Positions 10,319 through 21,719 of a DNA stretch of 64,000 nt are shown here, in pieces. The stretch lies in assembly GCF_019059575.1 (NCBI RefSeq), contig NW_024882212.1:7501-71500 (forward strand), given 5' to 3'. Origin of the DNA: Amphibalanus amphitrite. Its lineage: Eukaryota > Arthropoda > Thecostraca > Balanomorpha > Balanidae. Every line of letters starts with the position of its first letter. Within the stretch, counting starts at the first letter, position 1. The notes beneath the pieces were generated by a model. The model had not been told where the DNA came from and did no database searches. It was given only the letters and a program-made list of their open reading frames with translations. The translations under genes were made by a program, and so were the position numbers.

Positions 10319-12058
10319 ATACTGCTGTGCTGCAAAGCCGATAAGGACAATGAACCAGACAAGATACCCAGACGATACATGAAGGCACTCCAAAGTCTTG
10401 CCAACGATCCGACTATAGTGATCACACCTGCGGACAAAGGTGGGGGAGTGGTTATTATGGATAAGGCTGACTATGTAAGTAAAATGAAAGAGCTGTTGAA
10501 TGACAATGACACATACAAGAAAAGACCACACGGATTTGTCGAAAAGGCAAGTAAGAAATTCAACCAGGAGGCAAGAAAACTTCTACGAAAATCGGAAAAA
10601 GGAAAACAGCTATTGCATCTTTTAGAAGAATCACCGAAAACTCCAAAGATGCGTGGACTTCCAAAACTCCACAAGGACGGCATCCCACTACGGCCCATTA
10701 CGTCAGGAATCGGCAGCGCGCCACATCGACTCGCAAAAGTACTGGCAAAGCCCTTATCGAATAGTCTGGGTGCCATCAGTGATGCACACCTACGGAACAG
10801 CAACGACTTAATTGAACGACTTAAAGACTTCGACTTCACAGATAAGTACATGGCTAGTCTTGATGTAAAATCACTGTTCACGAATGTACCCGTAGACGAC
10901 GCCCTAAAAGTGATCAAAGATGTAGTTGATAAGATCGATGCGAACCAGTTGCCGCTCGCAAAGTCTGACTACTTTAAGCTTGTGTCAATGTGTATGAAAT
11001 TTGGGGGTTTTGTATTTGAGTCGGATGATTACAGCCAACACAGCGGGCTGGCAATGGGTTCACCCTTGAGTCCAGTAGCAGCGTGCCTGTATTTGGAATG
11101 GCTGGAACAAAACAGGTACCAAAATATTATGGGGGACAATGTTCTGTGGGTACGATACGTCGATGACGTGCTGGTAGTAGTACCAAAAACGATCGATTTG
11201 AACGCCAAAGTCAACGAACTCAACGCAGTCGACCCGAAGATTCAGTTTACTGTGGAAACAGAAAAGGGAGGTTCCATTGCTTTCTTAGATACGGAAGTAG
11301 TCCGAAGCGATAGTCGTGCAAAATTCAAAGTATATCGTAAGCCTACAAACCGGGAAGATTATGTTCATTTCTTTTCCGGTCATAGTGATAGAGTAAAAAG
11401 TGGGGTGGTATTGGGCTTTTTCTTAAGGGCTTTTCGTATTTGTAGTGAGGAGTATCTTGCTGAAGAAATTGAGCACATCTTTTCCAGTTTCATGAAGCTT
11501 AAATATCCCAAAGGCTATCTCATTCGTCTCAAGAAAAAAGCGTTGAACATTCGAAACAGAGCAAAAGCTGAAGCGAAACGAAAGAACGACATAAGATATA
11601 TTTCATTACCGAACTCAAAAGCAGCCGAAAACATCGCGAAAGAACTTGAAACGACAGGCGTCAAAGTCGCATTGACTTCTGGCAGAAAAATAGGAGAGAT
11701 CACGCAAAAGAAAATAAGTAAGAATGTAGATCTTAGCGTTGTATATCAGGTACCCTGTGGGCATTGTGAAAAGTCATATATAGGTGAAACAGGTAGAGGC
11801 ATGGACAAAAGATTAAAGGAACATAGGAGAGATGTAAGAAACGACATGGAACACAGTGCATTCGTGCTTCATGCTCACTCAACGAATCATTTACCGAATT
11901 GGGGAGGGGCGAAAGTGATAGCGAAGTGCAAAAGCAAGGGGAGTAGAAAGGCGACGGAAGCGGCATACATTGCAACGAACGAAACGATCAATACACGGGT
12001 TGGGTTTATAAAATGGGCAAAATCTGCGGCCGTATATTGTACTCAGATTATAAAATAA
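10312..12058 (+). CDS. Penelope-like reverse transcriptase with GIY-YIG endonuclease (5'-truncated second copy)
   Basis: Mirror copy of the minus-strand gene, open from the palindrome centre to the stop at 12056-12058; the first in-frame ATG is 10379 (MKALQSL). It keeps RT motif A (SLDVKSLFTNVP), motif B, catalytic RYVDD near 11150-11165 and the GIY-YIG domain (CGHCEKSYIGETGR). It lacks the extra N-terminal stretch found in the left copy. Close to the junction a short CCGATAAGG segment (about 10160 and 10340) reads identically on the plus strand in both arms, so it is not inverted, a breakpoint scar. The frame is intact, but truncation should prevent autonomous mobility. Confidence 0.85.
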
Positions 12059-13223
12059 ATGTTAAATAAAAAACAGATACTGTCAACATGAATTGTCTTA
12101 GATATGTATTCTCTCTTTCTTTGCCATTTAACTGACGCGCAGTATTGGAAGTGTATTTGCATTTAGGCACATTCTCATAATATGTACACGCGATATATCA
12201 ACAGGTATGAAACTGTGCTTGCTAGCTTTGTTCTTGTGTGTTCGTATTGTTTTGTCGATATTCGGGTGTTGAAAAAGTCTCTGACGAAACGCGTCCACCC
12301 ATGTGCTGTATGTTTTTCCTACTCAATATATATATATCTATTTGTCTATACATCACTCATACATACATACATACATACATGTTACAACATACCCCACCCG
12401 GCTCTGATACAACATGTACCTAGCCGCCATCTTGGAAAAAGACATCCTCGTGCTAAAAAAACAGCGGACAGCTGAAGAAATCCGTTTTCACTCACGCAGC
12501 CTTAGAACCTACCCTCACCACCGCTACGGAGATCCTTCAAATTCGTGCACATCTAAATGCCCAAAACACACATTTTCTTGCAACTTATTTTTTTTAGAAT
12601 GACATTAAAAAAACATAAAACCGGCTCTCACCTCGAGACGCGTCCACTCAGCCACAAGACAGAACAGGGAAAGATGGCGCCCGGAAAACCTCGTCGGCTG
12701 GTCGTGTTACGAGCGCCATCCATTGGATAAGTTTGGCACAATTCGCCCTGATACAACTTGGACATGATACAACTCTCCCCGCTCTCCCTATGGCCTAAAT
12801 GGACCGGACCATAAAACATATGTCACGTGACCGACGCATGCTATAATATTTCCGTGACTCGTGATGACCTGACCTGACCTTAAAATCAAAGTACAAGTTT
12901 GGTACCCTCAGGGTATCTAAAGCATCTGTTCACGAGTGTGTAAACCAACAATGAGCCGGATATGACTTGTAAGACGGCGGTCAAATCTCCACTTGTTAAC
13001 AAGCCAAAATCATAATAATTTTTACTTTGAACTGAACTGGTACGTCACCGGTGACCTCGAGGTCAATGAAATTAGGTTTCGTTCGACAGTTTTTCCGGGG
13101 CTATCAGACGCCGTTTGAATTTTGACAGTCGGCCCAGTAGTTTCAGAGTTAGGAGGGGGGCTATGAATAGCCCGCCCCCCAGTAGGGCGTGTTATACGCA
13201 GACCCCAGTGGGGCGCGGGTTAA

Positions 13224-13569
13224 AAACCCAGTAGCTGGGATGTTCTAGGCATTTCTAAATATGATCTTATGAAAGGTGGCTATATCATCATCAAAAGGAA
13301 AAAACTCATAATGCCTTGTTTCTTAATTACAACGGTAAGGGAAGTGTCCGGCTAATTTCGTATCCTTCTACAGGCTATTTCACTGGTAGGTCAGCCATAA
13401 TAATTCTGTCACTTTTGACATACTGAGACTCTAAATGAATGCTTAGATAAAATGAATGATAAAATCGTGACCAGTGACTTCAAGCAAATGAGACTGATCA
13501 TGTGTGAAAGTCAACAAAAGGCCATTCGAGGTCACATGACAACATAAAACTTGACCTTTTCAAACAACC
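13224..13569. other. No gene seen
   Basis: Ordinary AT-leaning sequence to the right of the TTAA at 13220. Sparse AGGTCA-like motifs begin at its right edge. I recognise no feature. Confidence 0.4.
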
Positions 13570-13960
13570 TATATGTCATTCGACGCGTCTAGACATGTCT
13601 AATGCGTTGGTACACTGCTTTAGGTCTAGGACCTTTTTTGTTGAAGGAATCTGCAAAAATAGAAATTAAAATAAATCCGCAGCTCAGCTCGGGATCGCTG
13701 ACCTGTTGCCGTTTTTGGCAAAGCTATTCACCAAAAACAGAACCGTACCTTGGAGCACCTGACATGTCCTCAGAGGTCATCGGTTGAGCTAGGAACCTAA
13801 AAACGGGCATCAGCTTCGCGTCTCATAACGGTGCACACGCTCGCTTTTTTTCCGCGACGCGCTAGCTCCACCAGGGCCGAGACGGCGAGGGGTGGGCCGT
13901 ACCCGCCCCCGCCCTCCCCCGCCCCTCGGCCAGCGCGTATTTAAAAAAAAAATAATAGGT
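13570..13960 (-). repeat. Inverted fragment of the AGGTCA-rich repeat
   Basis: Carries, in reverse complement, the landmarks of copies 1 and 2: the GCGACGCGCTAGCTCCACCAG block (13854-13874), a segment ending in AACCGTACCTTGGAGCACCT and a GC-rich terminal block at 13880-13945. Truncated on both sides. Confidence 0.65.
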
Positions 13961-14119
13961 CCAGCGAGGGATATATTCCTGTATGCACGTGGAGAACTTC
14001 GTATACACTCGTCACGCTCAAGCGCTCTCGCTTGACTGTGCTCTGTCCCAACCATATCCTTCCCCCGCCTCCCCCTTCCTTAGCGTCATTTCGTCAAAAC
14101 AACACCTGCACGACCCTGT

Positions 14120-14349
<230 letters not shown>

Positions 14350-14653
14350 CTACCTACCTACTCCCTTCTCTCTCTCCCTTTCATCTCAAGCCGCCACGTG
14401 TTCGCCGCACGCCGCGTCGCCTACTAGCTGATAAGATGTCTTATCAGTATCCCTTCCCCTTTTATCTCTAACGCCTGTCCCGAGCCGCCGCGCTAGCTCG
14501 GGGCGTCTGCATCGTTCCCTTACCGCTGACAAGACACCTTATCAATGAGTAGGACATAAGTATTACGCCATCAATACCTATAAAAAACAATATTTTGGTG
14601 GGTTTCAGCTTAGCAAGGAAGACTATAAGATATTGCATATCTAGTAAGCGAGG

Positions 14654-14770
14654 TTTGAACTAGCATGCACCACCTGAACGACGAGGTCTCACTGCGGGAG
14701 CTGGCCCGTGCCTGTACGGGCACTGGGGAAGGCCGGCATTGGTCAGAGACACGTCACACCGTTATACAAG
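14654..14770 (+). repeat. Diverged direct repeat, copy 1
   Basis: About 115 bp sharing ACGAGGT, TCACTGCGGG, CGTGCCT and TACGGGC in the same order with 15712-15826. The two copies may mark the ends of, or be fragments of, one dispersed repeat. Confidence 0.65.
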
Positions 14771-15711
14771 TAATTCACCGTTTTTTTTTTTTTAATAGTC
14801 CCGTAACAATATTAGCTGTTTTCACGAGGGCCATCTGGTACACGTTTGGTGCATATTTGGTGCAGATTAGGTGCAGATTTGGTCAAATTAGGTTCCGTGT
14901 GTCTCTTAGTAGCTATCAGCTAGGGCTGCACTAATTGCTTATGCCCCTGCTTTGTCATATTATCAGAGAGTATCGTCGATTAAAGCACTGAAATAAATTT
15001 ATAAAATAAAGATATTTGCTGTAAAAGAGATTAGGTGCAGATTTGGTCACATTAGGTGCACTCGCCGGATAGCCCGTCGTGAAAACGGCTAACGTCACAC
15101 AAATGCGGCACGAGTGCCAATACGGATACGGTCGATTACACGCCTTTACACGCTTTACAGTTTACACGTCAATTTTTGTTTGTTTTGTTGGGTTAGGCCC
15201 TTTCGGTCGACAAGACCATTGCAGAGCCGGAAGGATGATAGGAATTAGGGGGAGACATTGGTCTGGGCAGGCACCTTAGTGAGTCGCCGGGGCTGAGCCC
15301 GTCCAGAGGACAGGCCACCCAGCCCCAAGGCACTCACTGCACCCGGCTACGGGGTGCGCTCCCTCAGGAGCAGCGGTGCCGCTCCAAGGGAGCAGCCCGC
15401 ATGAGATAAAGTTGCCTGTCCAGCCCGGAGGGGGGTTGCGGCTTGGAGGAGAAGGATTTCAGTATCCTGAGGATAGAAGCACGGATAGGTGACACGTCAA
15501 TTACACGCTTTTCGTTCTTAAAATAAAAACTCGCAGTGCATGCATCCAGCATTCAAGGGTAAAATATTTTTACCCCGACCGCCTCAGGCGATTACGTGCT
15601 GTCACCCACCTGGCCGCAGCTGCCTCTCCGTTCTTAAATGTGTCTTGCGGTGCAGTATCACCCCTGTTACGGACAGGTAGTGTCATCTGGGGAGCAAGGT
15701 TAGTACTAGCA

Positions 15712-15826
15712 GTACTAGCATTCGCCACCCAGCGACGAGGTGTCACTGCGGGCGGTGGCTCGTGCCTTTACGGGCGCTGGGAAAGGCTGGCATGGGGCAC
15801 GGACACGTCTTAACGTAACATAAGTA
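15712..15826 (+). repeat. Diverged direct repeat, copy 2
   Basis: Same orientation and order of motifs as 14654-14770, roughly 80 percent similar by eye. Confidence 0.65.
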
Positions 15827-16179
15827 AGTCACAGTAATTGAAATAGGCCGGTGGCAATATTATCACACGAATGCAGCACGAACACGGATACGGCCGATTA
15901 GACGGCCGGCAGCCGCCGCCAATGTTCTTCAAGATAAATTTAGGTACCTAAATGCTTTGCTTTTAAAGGGGTTTAAATAAAAGACGATTCAAGGCTTGTC
16001 TCGTGAGGTTGTTATCATAATCAGGAGACTTTTTTACTAATCTTGTCGAGACCGTAGCATTTGAATGAAACAAATTCGGACGATCGTTCCCTAGTGTAGC
16101 ACACAACATTGACGTCTAAGGTGTATTTAGTGGAATGCCCTTCATGGTCACATCTCGGTCGCCCTTATAATCCTCGCGA

Positions 16180-16410
16180 AAACATACCTTTACCGAAGAA
16201 TAATCGGAAAACGGTACAGAAAGAGCGAGGAGCCTGTTTCCGAATACTCTCACGGAAACATTCCTTAACCGAAGAATAGTCGGAAAACGGTACAGAAGGG
16301 GCGAGGAACCTGTTTCCGAATACTCTCACGGAAACATACCTTTACCGAAGAGTAGTCGGAAAACGGTACAGAAAGGGCGAGGAACCTGTTTCCGAATATT
16401 CTTGGGTGAA
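16180..16410 (+). repeat. About 85-bp tandem repeat in the left arm of P3
   Basis: Three units, each containing CCTTTACCGAAGA/CCTTAACCGAAGA, TCGGAAAACGGTACAGAA and CCTGTTTCCGAATA. Confidence 0.85.
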
Positions 16411-18065
16411 AAAATATCATTAGGTTTAGTTCTATTTTGGTGACACTCACTGACTTGCACAGCGGGGCAGAGTGTTTTTTTTTTCTAATGCGGCGCCAGT
16501 GAATGCGCGGCAGACGCGGCTCCCGCTGCCTCCATCCCCCTCGCTACCCACGCCGCGCGTGCCCTCGGGCACTTACCGAAGGGAAGGCAATCAGCTGTTA
16601 GTTTCCATTCCGGATGGCCGTTCACGGGCACCGCACACTGCTGCGTGCGGTGTGTGCGGTGAGTCCAGCAGGCGTGGGGGTAGGGGATGGGTAGGCGGTT
16701 CTGACGTCACGGCTGCGTGCGGTGGACGGCTTCCTGTGGCCGGTCCCGACCGGCCACGGCGCGGCGGTCGCTGTGTGCGGTGACGGAAGGGACGCAGTGG
16801 GCGGAGCTTGGAGGCTGTGTGCGGTCTTGGTGTCAATCGGAACTTGAATCTTCGGAATTCCGATTTTGTCCAATTTCCAATTCGGAATGTGGTTGGACAA
16901 TGACAGCAGGCTTTGGACAACTTTGGACAATCGCTTGCTACACCTCGATTTTTTTTTATGAAGTAATCGTGTTTAACATTGATTGGCCATTAGAAAGCTC
17001 AGTTTTCCATATGATTAACACTTTTGAGCTGGTAACGATACATTAAAAGCGAATTAAATAACGGTGTTGAGTGTAAACTATTGCCTAGATGTCGGACATC
17101 TTTGGACAAATGGCTGGCTTGGACATTTTTGGACGGACAGTCGACGTAAGTATTGGACATTGGACGGACATTAAACATACGTTTTCTGAAATTGACACCA
17201 CTAGTGCGGTCCGACCGCACTAGTGGTGTCAATGTCAATGTCCGACCGCACTAGAGTGCGGTCCGACCGCACTAGTGGTGTCAATTTCAGAAAACGTATG
17301 TTTAATGTCCGTCCAATGTCCAATACTTACGTCGACTGTCCGTCCAAAAAATGTCCAAGCCAGCCATTTGTCCAAAGATGTCCGACATCTAGGCAATAGT
17401 TTACACTCAACACCGTTATTTAATTCGCTTTTAATGTATCGTTACCAGCTCAAAAGTGTTAATCATATGGAAAACTGAGCTTTCTAATGGCCAATCAATG
17501 TTAAACACGATTACTTTATAAAAAAAATTGAGGTGTAGCAAGCGATTGTCCAAAGTTGTCCAAAGCCTGCTGTCATTGTCCAACCAAATTCCGAATTGGA
17601 AATTGGACAAAATCGGAATTCCGAAGATTCAAGTTCCGATTGACACCACTAGACCGCACACAGCCTCCAAGCTCCGCCCACTGCGTCCCTTCCGTCACCG
17701 CACACAGCGACCGCTGTGGCCGGTCGGGACCGGCCACAGGAAGCCGTCCACCGCACGCAGCCGTGACGTCAGAACCGCCTACCCATCTCCTACCCCCACG
17801 CCTGCTGGACTCACCGCACACACCGCACGCAGCAGTGTGCGGTGCCCGTGAACGGCCATCCGGAATGGAAACTAACAGCTGATTGCCTTCCCTTCGGTAA
17901 GTGCCCGAGGGCACGCGCGGCGTGGGTAGCGAGGGGGATGGAGGCAGCGGGAGCCGCGTCTGCCGCGCATTCACTGGCGCCGCATTAGAAAAAAAAAAAC
18001 ACTCTGCCCCGCTGTGCAAGTCAGTGAGTGTCACCAAAATAGAACTAAACCTAATGATATTTTTC

Positions 18066-18225
18066 ACCCAAGAATATTCGGAAACAGGTTCCTCGCCCTT
18101 TCTGTACCGTTTTCCGACTACTCTTCGGTAAAGGTATGTTTCCGTGAGAATATTCGGAAACAGGTTCCTCGCCCTTTCTGTACCGTTTTCCGATTATTCT
18201 TCGGTAAAGGTATGTTTTCGCCAGG
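18066..18225 (-). repeat. About 85-bp tandem repeat in the right arm of P3
   Basis: Two inverted units of the same repeat as 16180-16410. The unit-number difference shows that the two arms have changed independently. Confidence 0.85.
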
Positions 18226-18292
18226 ATTATAAGGGTGACCGAGATGTGACCATGAAGGGCATTCCACTTAGACGTCACCTTACACCTTATGC

Positions 18293-18470
18293 CTGAAACA
18301 GACTCTTTCCGCAGTCAGGAAGTCGCATGCGAGAGCCTATTCAAATACATGGAAGCACGCTCGCATCAATCGCACGCACCTCCCGGATGCGATTAATGCG
18401 GAAAAAAATATAATGTATTTGAATAGGCTCTCGCATGCGATTTCCTGAACGCGGAAAGAGTCTGTTTCAG
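18293..18470. mobile_element. 178-bp fold-back MITE inside P3
   Basis: Starts CTGAAACAGACTCTTTCCGC and ends with its exact complement. The inverted arms continue inward for nearly 60 bp with few mismatches. It is absent from the corresponding place in the left arm (about 16118-16130), so it inserted after the palindrome formed. The flanks are rearranged and the target duplication is unclear (possibly CCTTA). Confidence 0.75.
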
Positions 18471-18619
18471 CCTTTAGACGTCAATGTTGTGTGCTACTAG
18501 GGAACGATCGTCGGAATTTGTTTCATTCAAATGCTACGGTCTCGACAAGATAAGTAAAAAAAGTCTCCTGATTATGATAACAACCTCACGAGACAAGCCG
18601 GGAATCGTCTATTATCTAA

Positions 18620-19782
18620 CCCGCGCGGGGCTGGGGAAGGGGGTAAATTTTACCCTTCCTCGCGAATTTTTGCGCGCGCAGCGCCGCCAAACTTTCAGTA
18701 CCTTTTCTTACATCAATTTGACACGTTCCCTGAAAATTTTAGCGAAATCCGTCGGAAAATTTTTGAGAAATTGACGTTTTAGTGACGTCATGTTCGCCAT
18801 TTTCGCCTCAAAAAACGGCAAAATTTCAAACGCCGCTAACATCTTCATTTTTAAAGGAATCAAGACGTAACAAAAAAGGTTATACGTAATTCTACTTTGT
18901 CTATCAAATGGCTATCTCGGTTTTTTGAAAATTTTGGATTTTGGCCCAAATTTTTTTTTCCAAAAACTGACTTTTTTGAGAAAATAATTATAAAATCCAA
19001 AATTTTGGGTGTATCGAAAAAAACGGAATATATGTCAGAGAAGTGGTCTATGTGCACCTACATACCAATTTTTAGAAGAATCAGTTCAAAAATGTGGGAG
19101 TTATTCAAAATTTTATGCCGTCACGACACACAAAAATTTTGAAAAATGAATTTTTTGGAAGTTCTAAACCTCGTACGGAAACAAAATAGCACCATTCGAT
19201 ACGCCGTGAAAAACTGCATTAGATAGACACCTTTGTAGGCCTTAACAACCAACTTCAAAATTTGACCTCACTTGACCTGACCTCGACCTGACCTCGACCT
19301 GAAATTCATCCAGAAGTGGTCCATATCACTTATTGAGTGTGCCTATTGAATTCTATGAGTAAAATGACCCATAAAACATGTGTCGCACATGCCCTTTTCT
19401 ATATTTTGTTTTTTGGTGACCTGACCTGACCTGACCTTGACCTTGACCTCTGAATGATATTGTATGCAATGAATATTGTCTTGGTAGCCTAAGAACACGT
19501 TTTGGGCAATCAGTCTCAGTCCATGACTCCATTCTTCGGCAACTACGGTGCAAGGCCGATACTGTAGAAACTTGCAATTTGTACCCTTGACCTGACCTTG
19601 ACCTTGACCTCAAACTTTAAATTAAGTACATGTTTTTAGTTGTTCGTGATGAGAGCTTTCGATTGGCGTTTGAATTTTCCAAATCGGACCATTAGTTCGG
19701 GAGATAACAGGGGGGGGGGGGGTAAAATTTACCCCCCCCCCCAGCCCCGCGCGTTTGGCTGGAGACCCCAGCCCCGCGCGGG
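18620..19782. mobile_element. TTAA-type element E4 (1163 bp)
   Basis: Termini CCCGCGCGGGGCTGGGG at the left and its complement at the right, flanked by CTAA (18616-18619, one base off TTAA) and TTAA (19783-19786). It lies exactly at the right edge of palindrome P3. Near both ends are G-run/C-run hairpins around GTAAATTTTAC-like cores (18642-18660 and 19710-19742). AGGTCA repeats (as TGACCT on this strand) occur at 19262-19300, 19418-19450 and 19585-19612. Same size class as E1 and E3. No protein-coding content. Confidence 0.75.
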
Positions 19783-19870
19783 TTAAACTGAACATATGTA
19801 TTTGATTTACTTTTGCCTGCAATCTATATATTCCTGCGAGTAACTTTTTCCTCATCGCTGTTGGGGAGAC

Positions 19871-20920
19871 GGTTAGGTTAGGATGGGTTAGGTTAGGTTA
19901 GGTTAGGCTAGGTTAGGTTAGGCTGGGTTAGGTTAGGTTAGGTTAGGTTAGGTTAGGTTAGGTTGCGTTAGGTTAGGTTAAGTTAGGTTAGGTTAGGTTA
20001 GGTTAGGTTAGGTTAGGTTAGGTTAGGTTAGGTTAGGTTAGGTTAGGTTAGGTTAGGTTAGGTTAGGTTAGGTTAGGTTAGGTTAGGTTAGGTTAGGTTA
20101 GGTTAGGTTAGGTTAGGTTAGGTTAGGTTAGGTTAGGTTAGGTTAGGTTAGGTTAGGTTAGGTTAGGTTAGGTTAGGTTAGGTTAGGTTAGGTTAGGTTA
20201 GGTTAGGTTAGGTTAGGTTAGGTTAGGTTAGGTTAGGTTAGGTTAGGTTAGGTTAGGTTAGGTTAGGTTAGGTTAGGTTAGGTTAGGTTAGGTTAGGTTA
20301 GGTTAGGTTAGGTTAGGTTAGGTTAGGTTAGGTTAGGTTAGGTTAGGTTAGGTTAGGTTAGGTTAGGTTAGGTTAGGTTAGGTTAGGTTAGGTTAGGTTA
20401 GGTTAGGTTAGGTTAGGTTAGGTTAGGTTAGGTTAGGTTAGGTTAGGTTAGGTTAGGTTAGGTTAGGTTAGGTTAGGTTAGGTTAGGTTAGGTTAGGTTA
20501 GGTTAGGTTAGGTTAGGTTAGGTTAGGTTAGGTTAGGTTAGGTTAGGTTAGGTTAGGTTAGGTTAGGTTAGGTTAGGTTAGGTTAGGTTAGGTTAGGTTA
20601 GGTTAGGTTAGGTTAGGTTAGGTTAGGTTAGGTTAGTTTAGGTTAGGTTAGGTTAGGTTAGGTTGGTTAGGTTAGGCTAGGTTTCGTTAGGTTAGATTAG
20701 GTTAGGTGAGGTTAGGTCAGGTTAGGTTAGGTTAGGTTGGTTTAGGTTAGGTTAGGTTGGTTTAGGTTAGGTTAGGTTAGGTTAGGTTAGGTTAGGTTTA
20801 GGTTAGGTTAGGTTTAGGTTAGGTCAGGTTAGGTTAGGTTAGGTTAGGATAGGTTAGGTTAAGTTAGGTCAGGTTAGGTTAGGTTAGGATAGGTTAGGTT
20901 AGTTTAGTTTAGGTTAGGTT
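19871..20920 (+). repeat. Telomeric-type (TTAGG)n array, left arm
   Basis: About 1050 bp of GGTTA pentamers, the ancestral arthropod telomere repeat. The middle (about 19990-20635) is pure. The outer edge carries variants in the order GGCTAGG, GGCTGGG, TTGCGTT, TTAAGTT. The inner edge carries TTTCGTT, TTAGATT, GGTGAGG, GGTCAGG. The same variants recur in mirror order in the right arm. This is an interstitial array in this window, since other sequence lies on both sides. Confidence 0.95.
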
Positions 20921-21288
20921 AACCTAACCTTACCATAAATAGCCAAACCTAACCTAACCTTACCTAACCTAACCTAACCTAACCTAACCAACCTAACCTA
21001 ACCAACCTAACCTAACCTAACCTAACCGAACCGAACCTAACCTATCTTATCCTAACCTATCCTTACCTAACCTAAACCAACCTAACCTAACCTAACCTGA
21101 CCTAACCTCACCTAACCTAATCTAACCTAACGAAACCTAACCTAACCTAACCAACCTAACCTAACCTAACCTAACCTAACCTAAGCTAACCTAACCTAAC
21201 CTAACTTAACCTAACCTAACGCAACCCAACCTAACCTAACCTAACCTAACCTAACCTAACCCAGCCTAACCTAACCTAGCCTAACCTA
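20921..21288 (-). repeat. Telomeric-type (CCTAA)n array, right arm
   Basis: About 370 bp of the complementary repeat, meeting the left arm at GGTTAGGTT/AACCTAACC (axis 20920/20921). Reverse-complemented, its variants match those of the left arm at both outer and inner edges; the pure central part is missing or was never expanded. An unrelated stretch with ATAAATAGCCA interrupts it at about 20934-20945. Confidence 0.95.
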
Positions 21289-21719
21289 TTAATGTTTGCC
21301 AGTGCTCTGGCGAGGAACATGATAGATACAATTATATGAAAGAAAAACATTGACCTTTTTCCTCGAATCTATAGCAAAATTAATGAAAAATCACCTTTTT
21401 ATTTACGTGATATTTCGGCCAACAGTCCATTATCAAACGAAAGAAGAACAATGTAGAAGACAAAAACGGTTACAGCAGACAGACGGCAGCCTATTTTCAT
21501 ATTTCGAAATTCATCTCGCGGTATTTGTTTACATAAGACTTCAATGGAAGAACATCCTTGGTTATGCTAAGATGTTTCCGATGTACCGAACACACATACA
21601 TAAAACGAGCGATAAAAAAACGAGACAAAATCAGGACATATAACTCACCATAACACTTTTTGAATATTCGATACGATCGATGACTCGAATTCACACGCTG
21701 CATACGCTATCTTACACAC

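Larger units (their letters stand above)
8150..12384. mobile_element. PLE-1: head-to-head pair of Penelope-like elements
   Basis: Two nearly identical arms in inverted orientation, about 8165-10195 and 10310-12345, with an asymmetric spacer near 10196-10309. Each arm encodes a reverse transcriptase plus GIY-YIG endonuclease reading outward. The whole unit is flanked by the direct repeat CAACATACCC (8140-8149 and 12385-12394), a plausible 10-bp target duplication showing that it inserted as one unit. CATA and TA microsatellites lie at both outer ends. Only the left copy extends through the spacer; the right copy is shorter at its 5' end. Partial and inverted copies are typical of Penelope-like elements. 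Confidence 0.85.
7157..12788. mobile_element. TA-bounded element T1 with nested MITE and PLE-1
   Basis: Termini are inverted: left GGGGAGAGTGGGG, right the complement of GGGAGAGCGGGG, each followed inward by a GTTGTATCA motif. The element is flanked by TA (7155-7156 and 12789-12790). Copy 1 preserves a matching uninterrupted site near 4461-4475. TA duplication suggests a Tc1/mariner-type insertion. Further GTTGTATCA-like motifs recur inside (7175, 7370-7400, 12400-12410, 12750-12775). Without its nested insertions the element is under 1 kb and has no transposase. Confidence 0.75.
5780..13219. mobile_element. AGGTCA-rich repeat copy 2 (E5), TTAA-bounded, with nested insertions
   Basis: Begins after TTAA at 5776-5779 with CCCTCGCC and ends with GGGCGCGGG before TTAA at 13220-13223. 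Removing the TA-type insertion (7157-12788 plus one TA) leaves about 1.8 kb colinear with copy 1. The termini match less well than in E1 or E3, so the two ends may belong to different subfamilies. The left terminus recurs, inverted, at 31256-31274. No coding capacity apart from the nested Penelope-like elements. Confidence 0.55.
15974..18617. mobile_element. P3: 2.6-kb fold-back palindrome
   Basis: Two inverted arms of about 1.2-1.3 kb (15974-17210 and 17260-18617) match along their length. The centre (17199-17277) is built from repeats of CTAGTGCGGTC and its complement, including the perfect 23-bp palindrome at 17201-17223. The arms are rich in TGCGGT motifs. They differ in the number of about 85-bp tandem units (three left, two right) and by a 178-bp insertion in the right arm. 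No coding frame is convincing; open frames occur in mirrored pairs. This resembles a Foldback-type element or a replication-fold-back duplication. I could not define a target duplication. Confidence 0.75.

Noticed and set aside
10319-10531. N-terminal extension of the minus-strand PLE-1 frame
   Set aside because: These residues are the complement of the opposite palindrome arm and have no Penelope homology; the same residues appear as a mirrored shadow frame at 9974-10165.
16472-18067. Several 100-160-codon frames in P3
   Set aside because: They occur as mirrored pairs on both strands of a palindrome, with low-complexity content and no recognisable domain.
19871-21288. Telomere-telomere fusion
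   Set aside because: The variant repeats are shared in mirror order by both arms, which indicates inverted duplication of one array.
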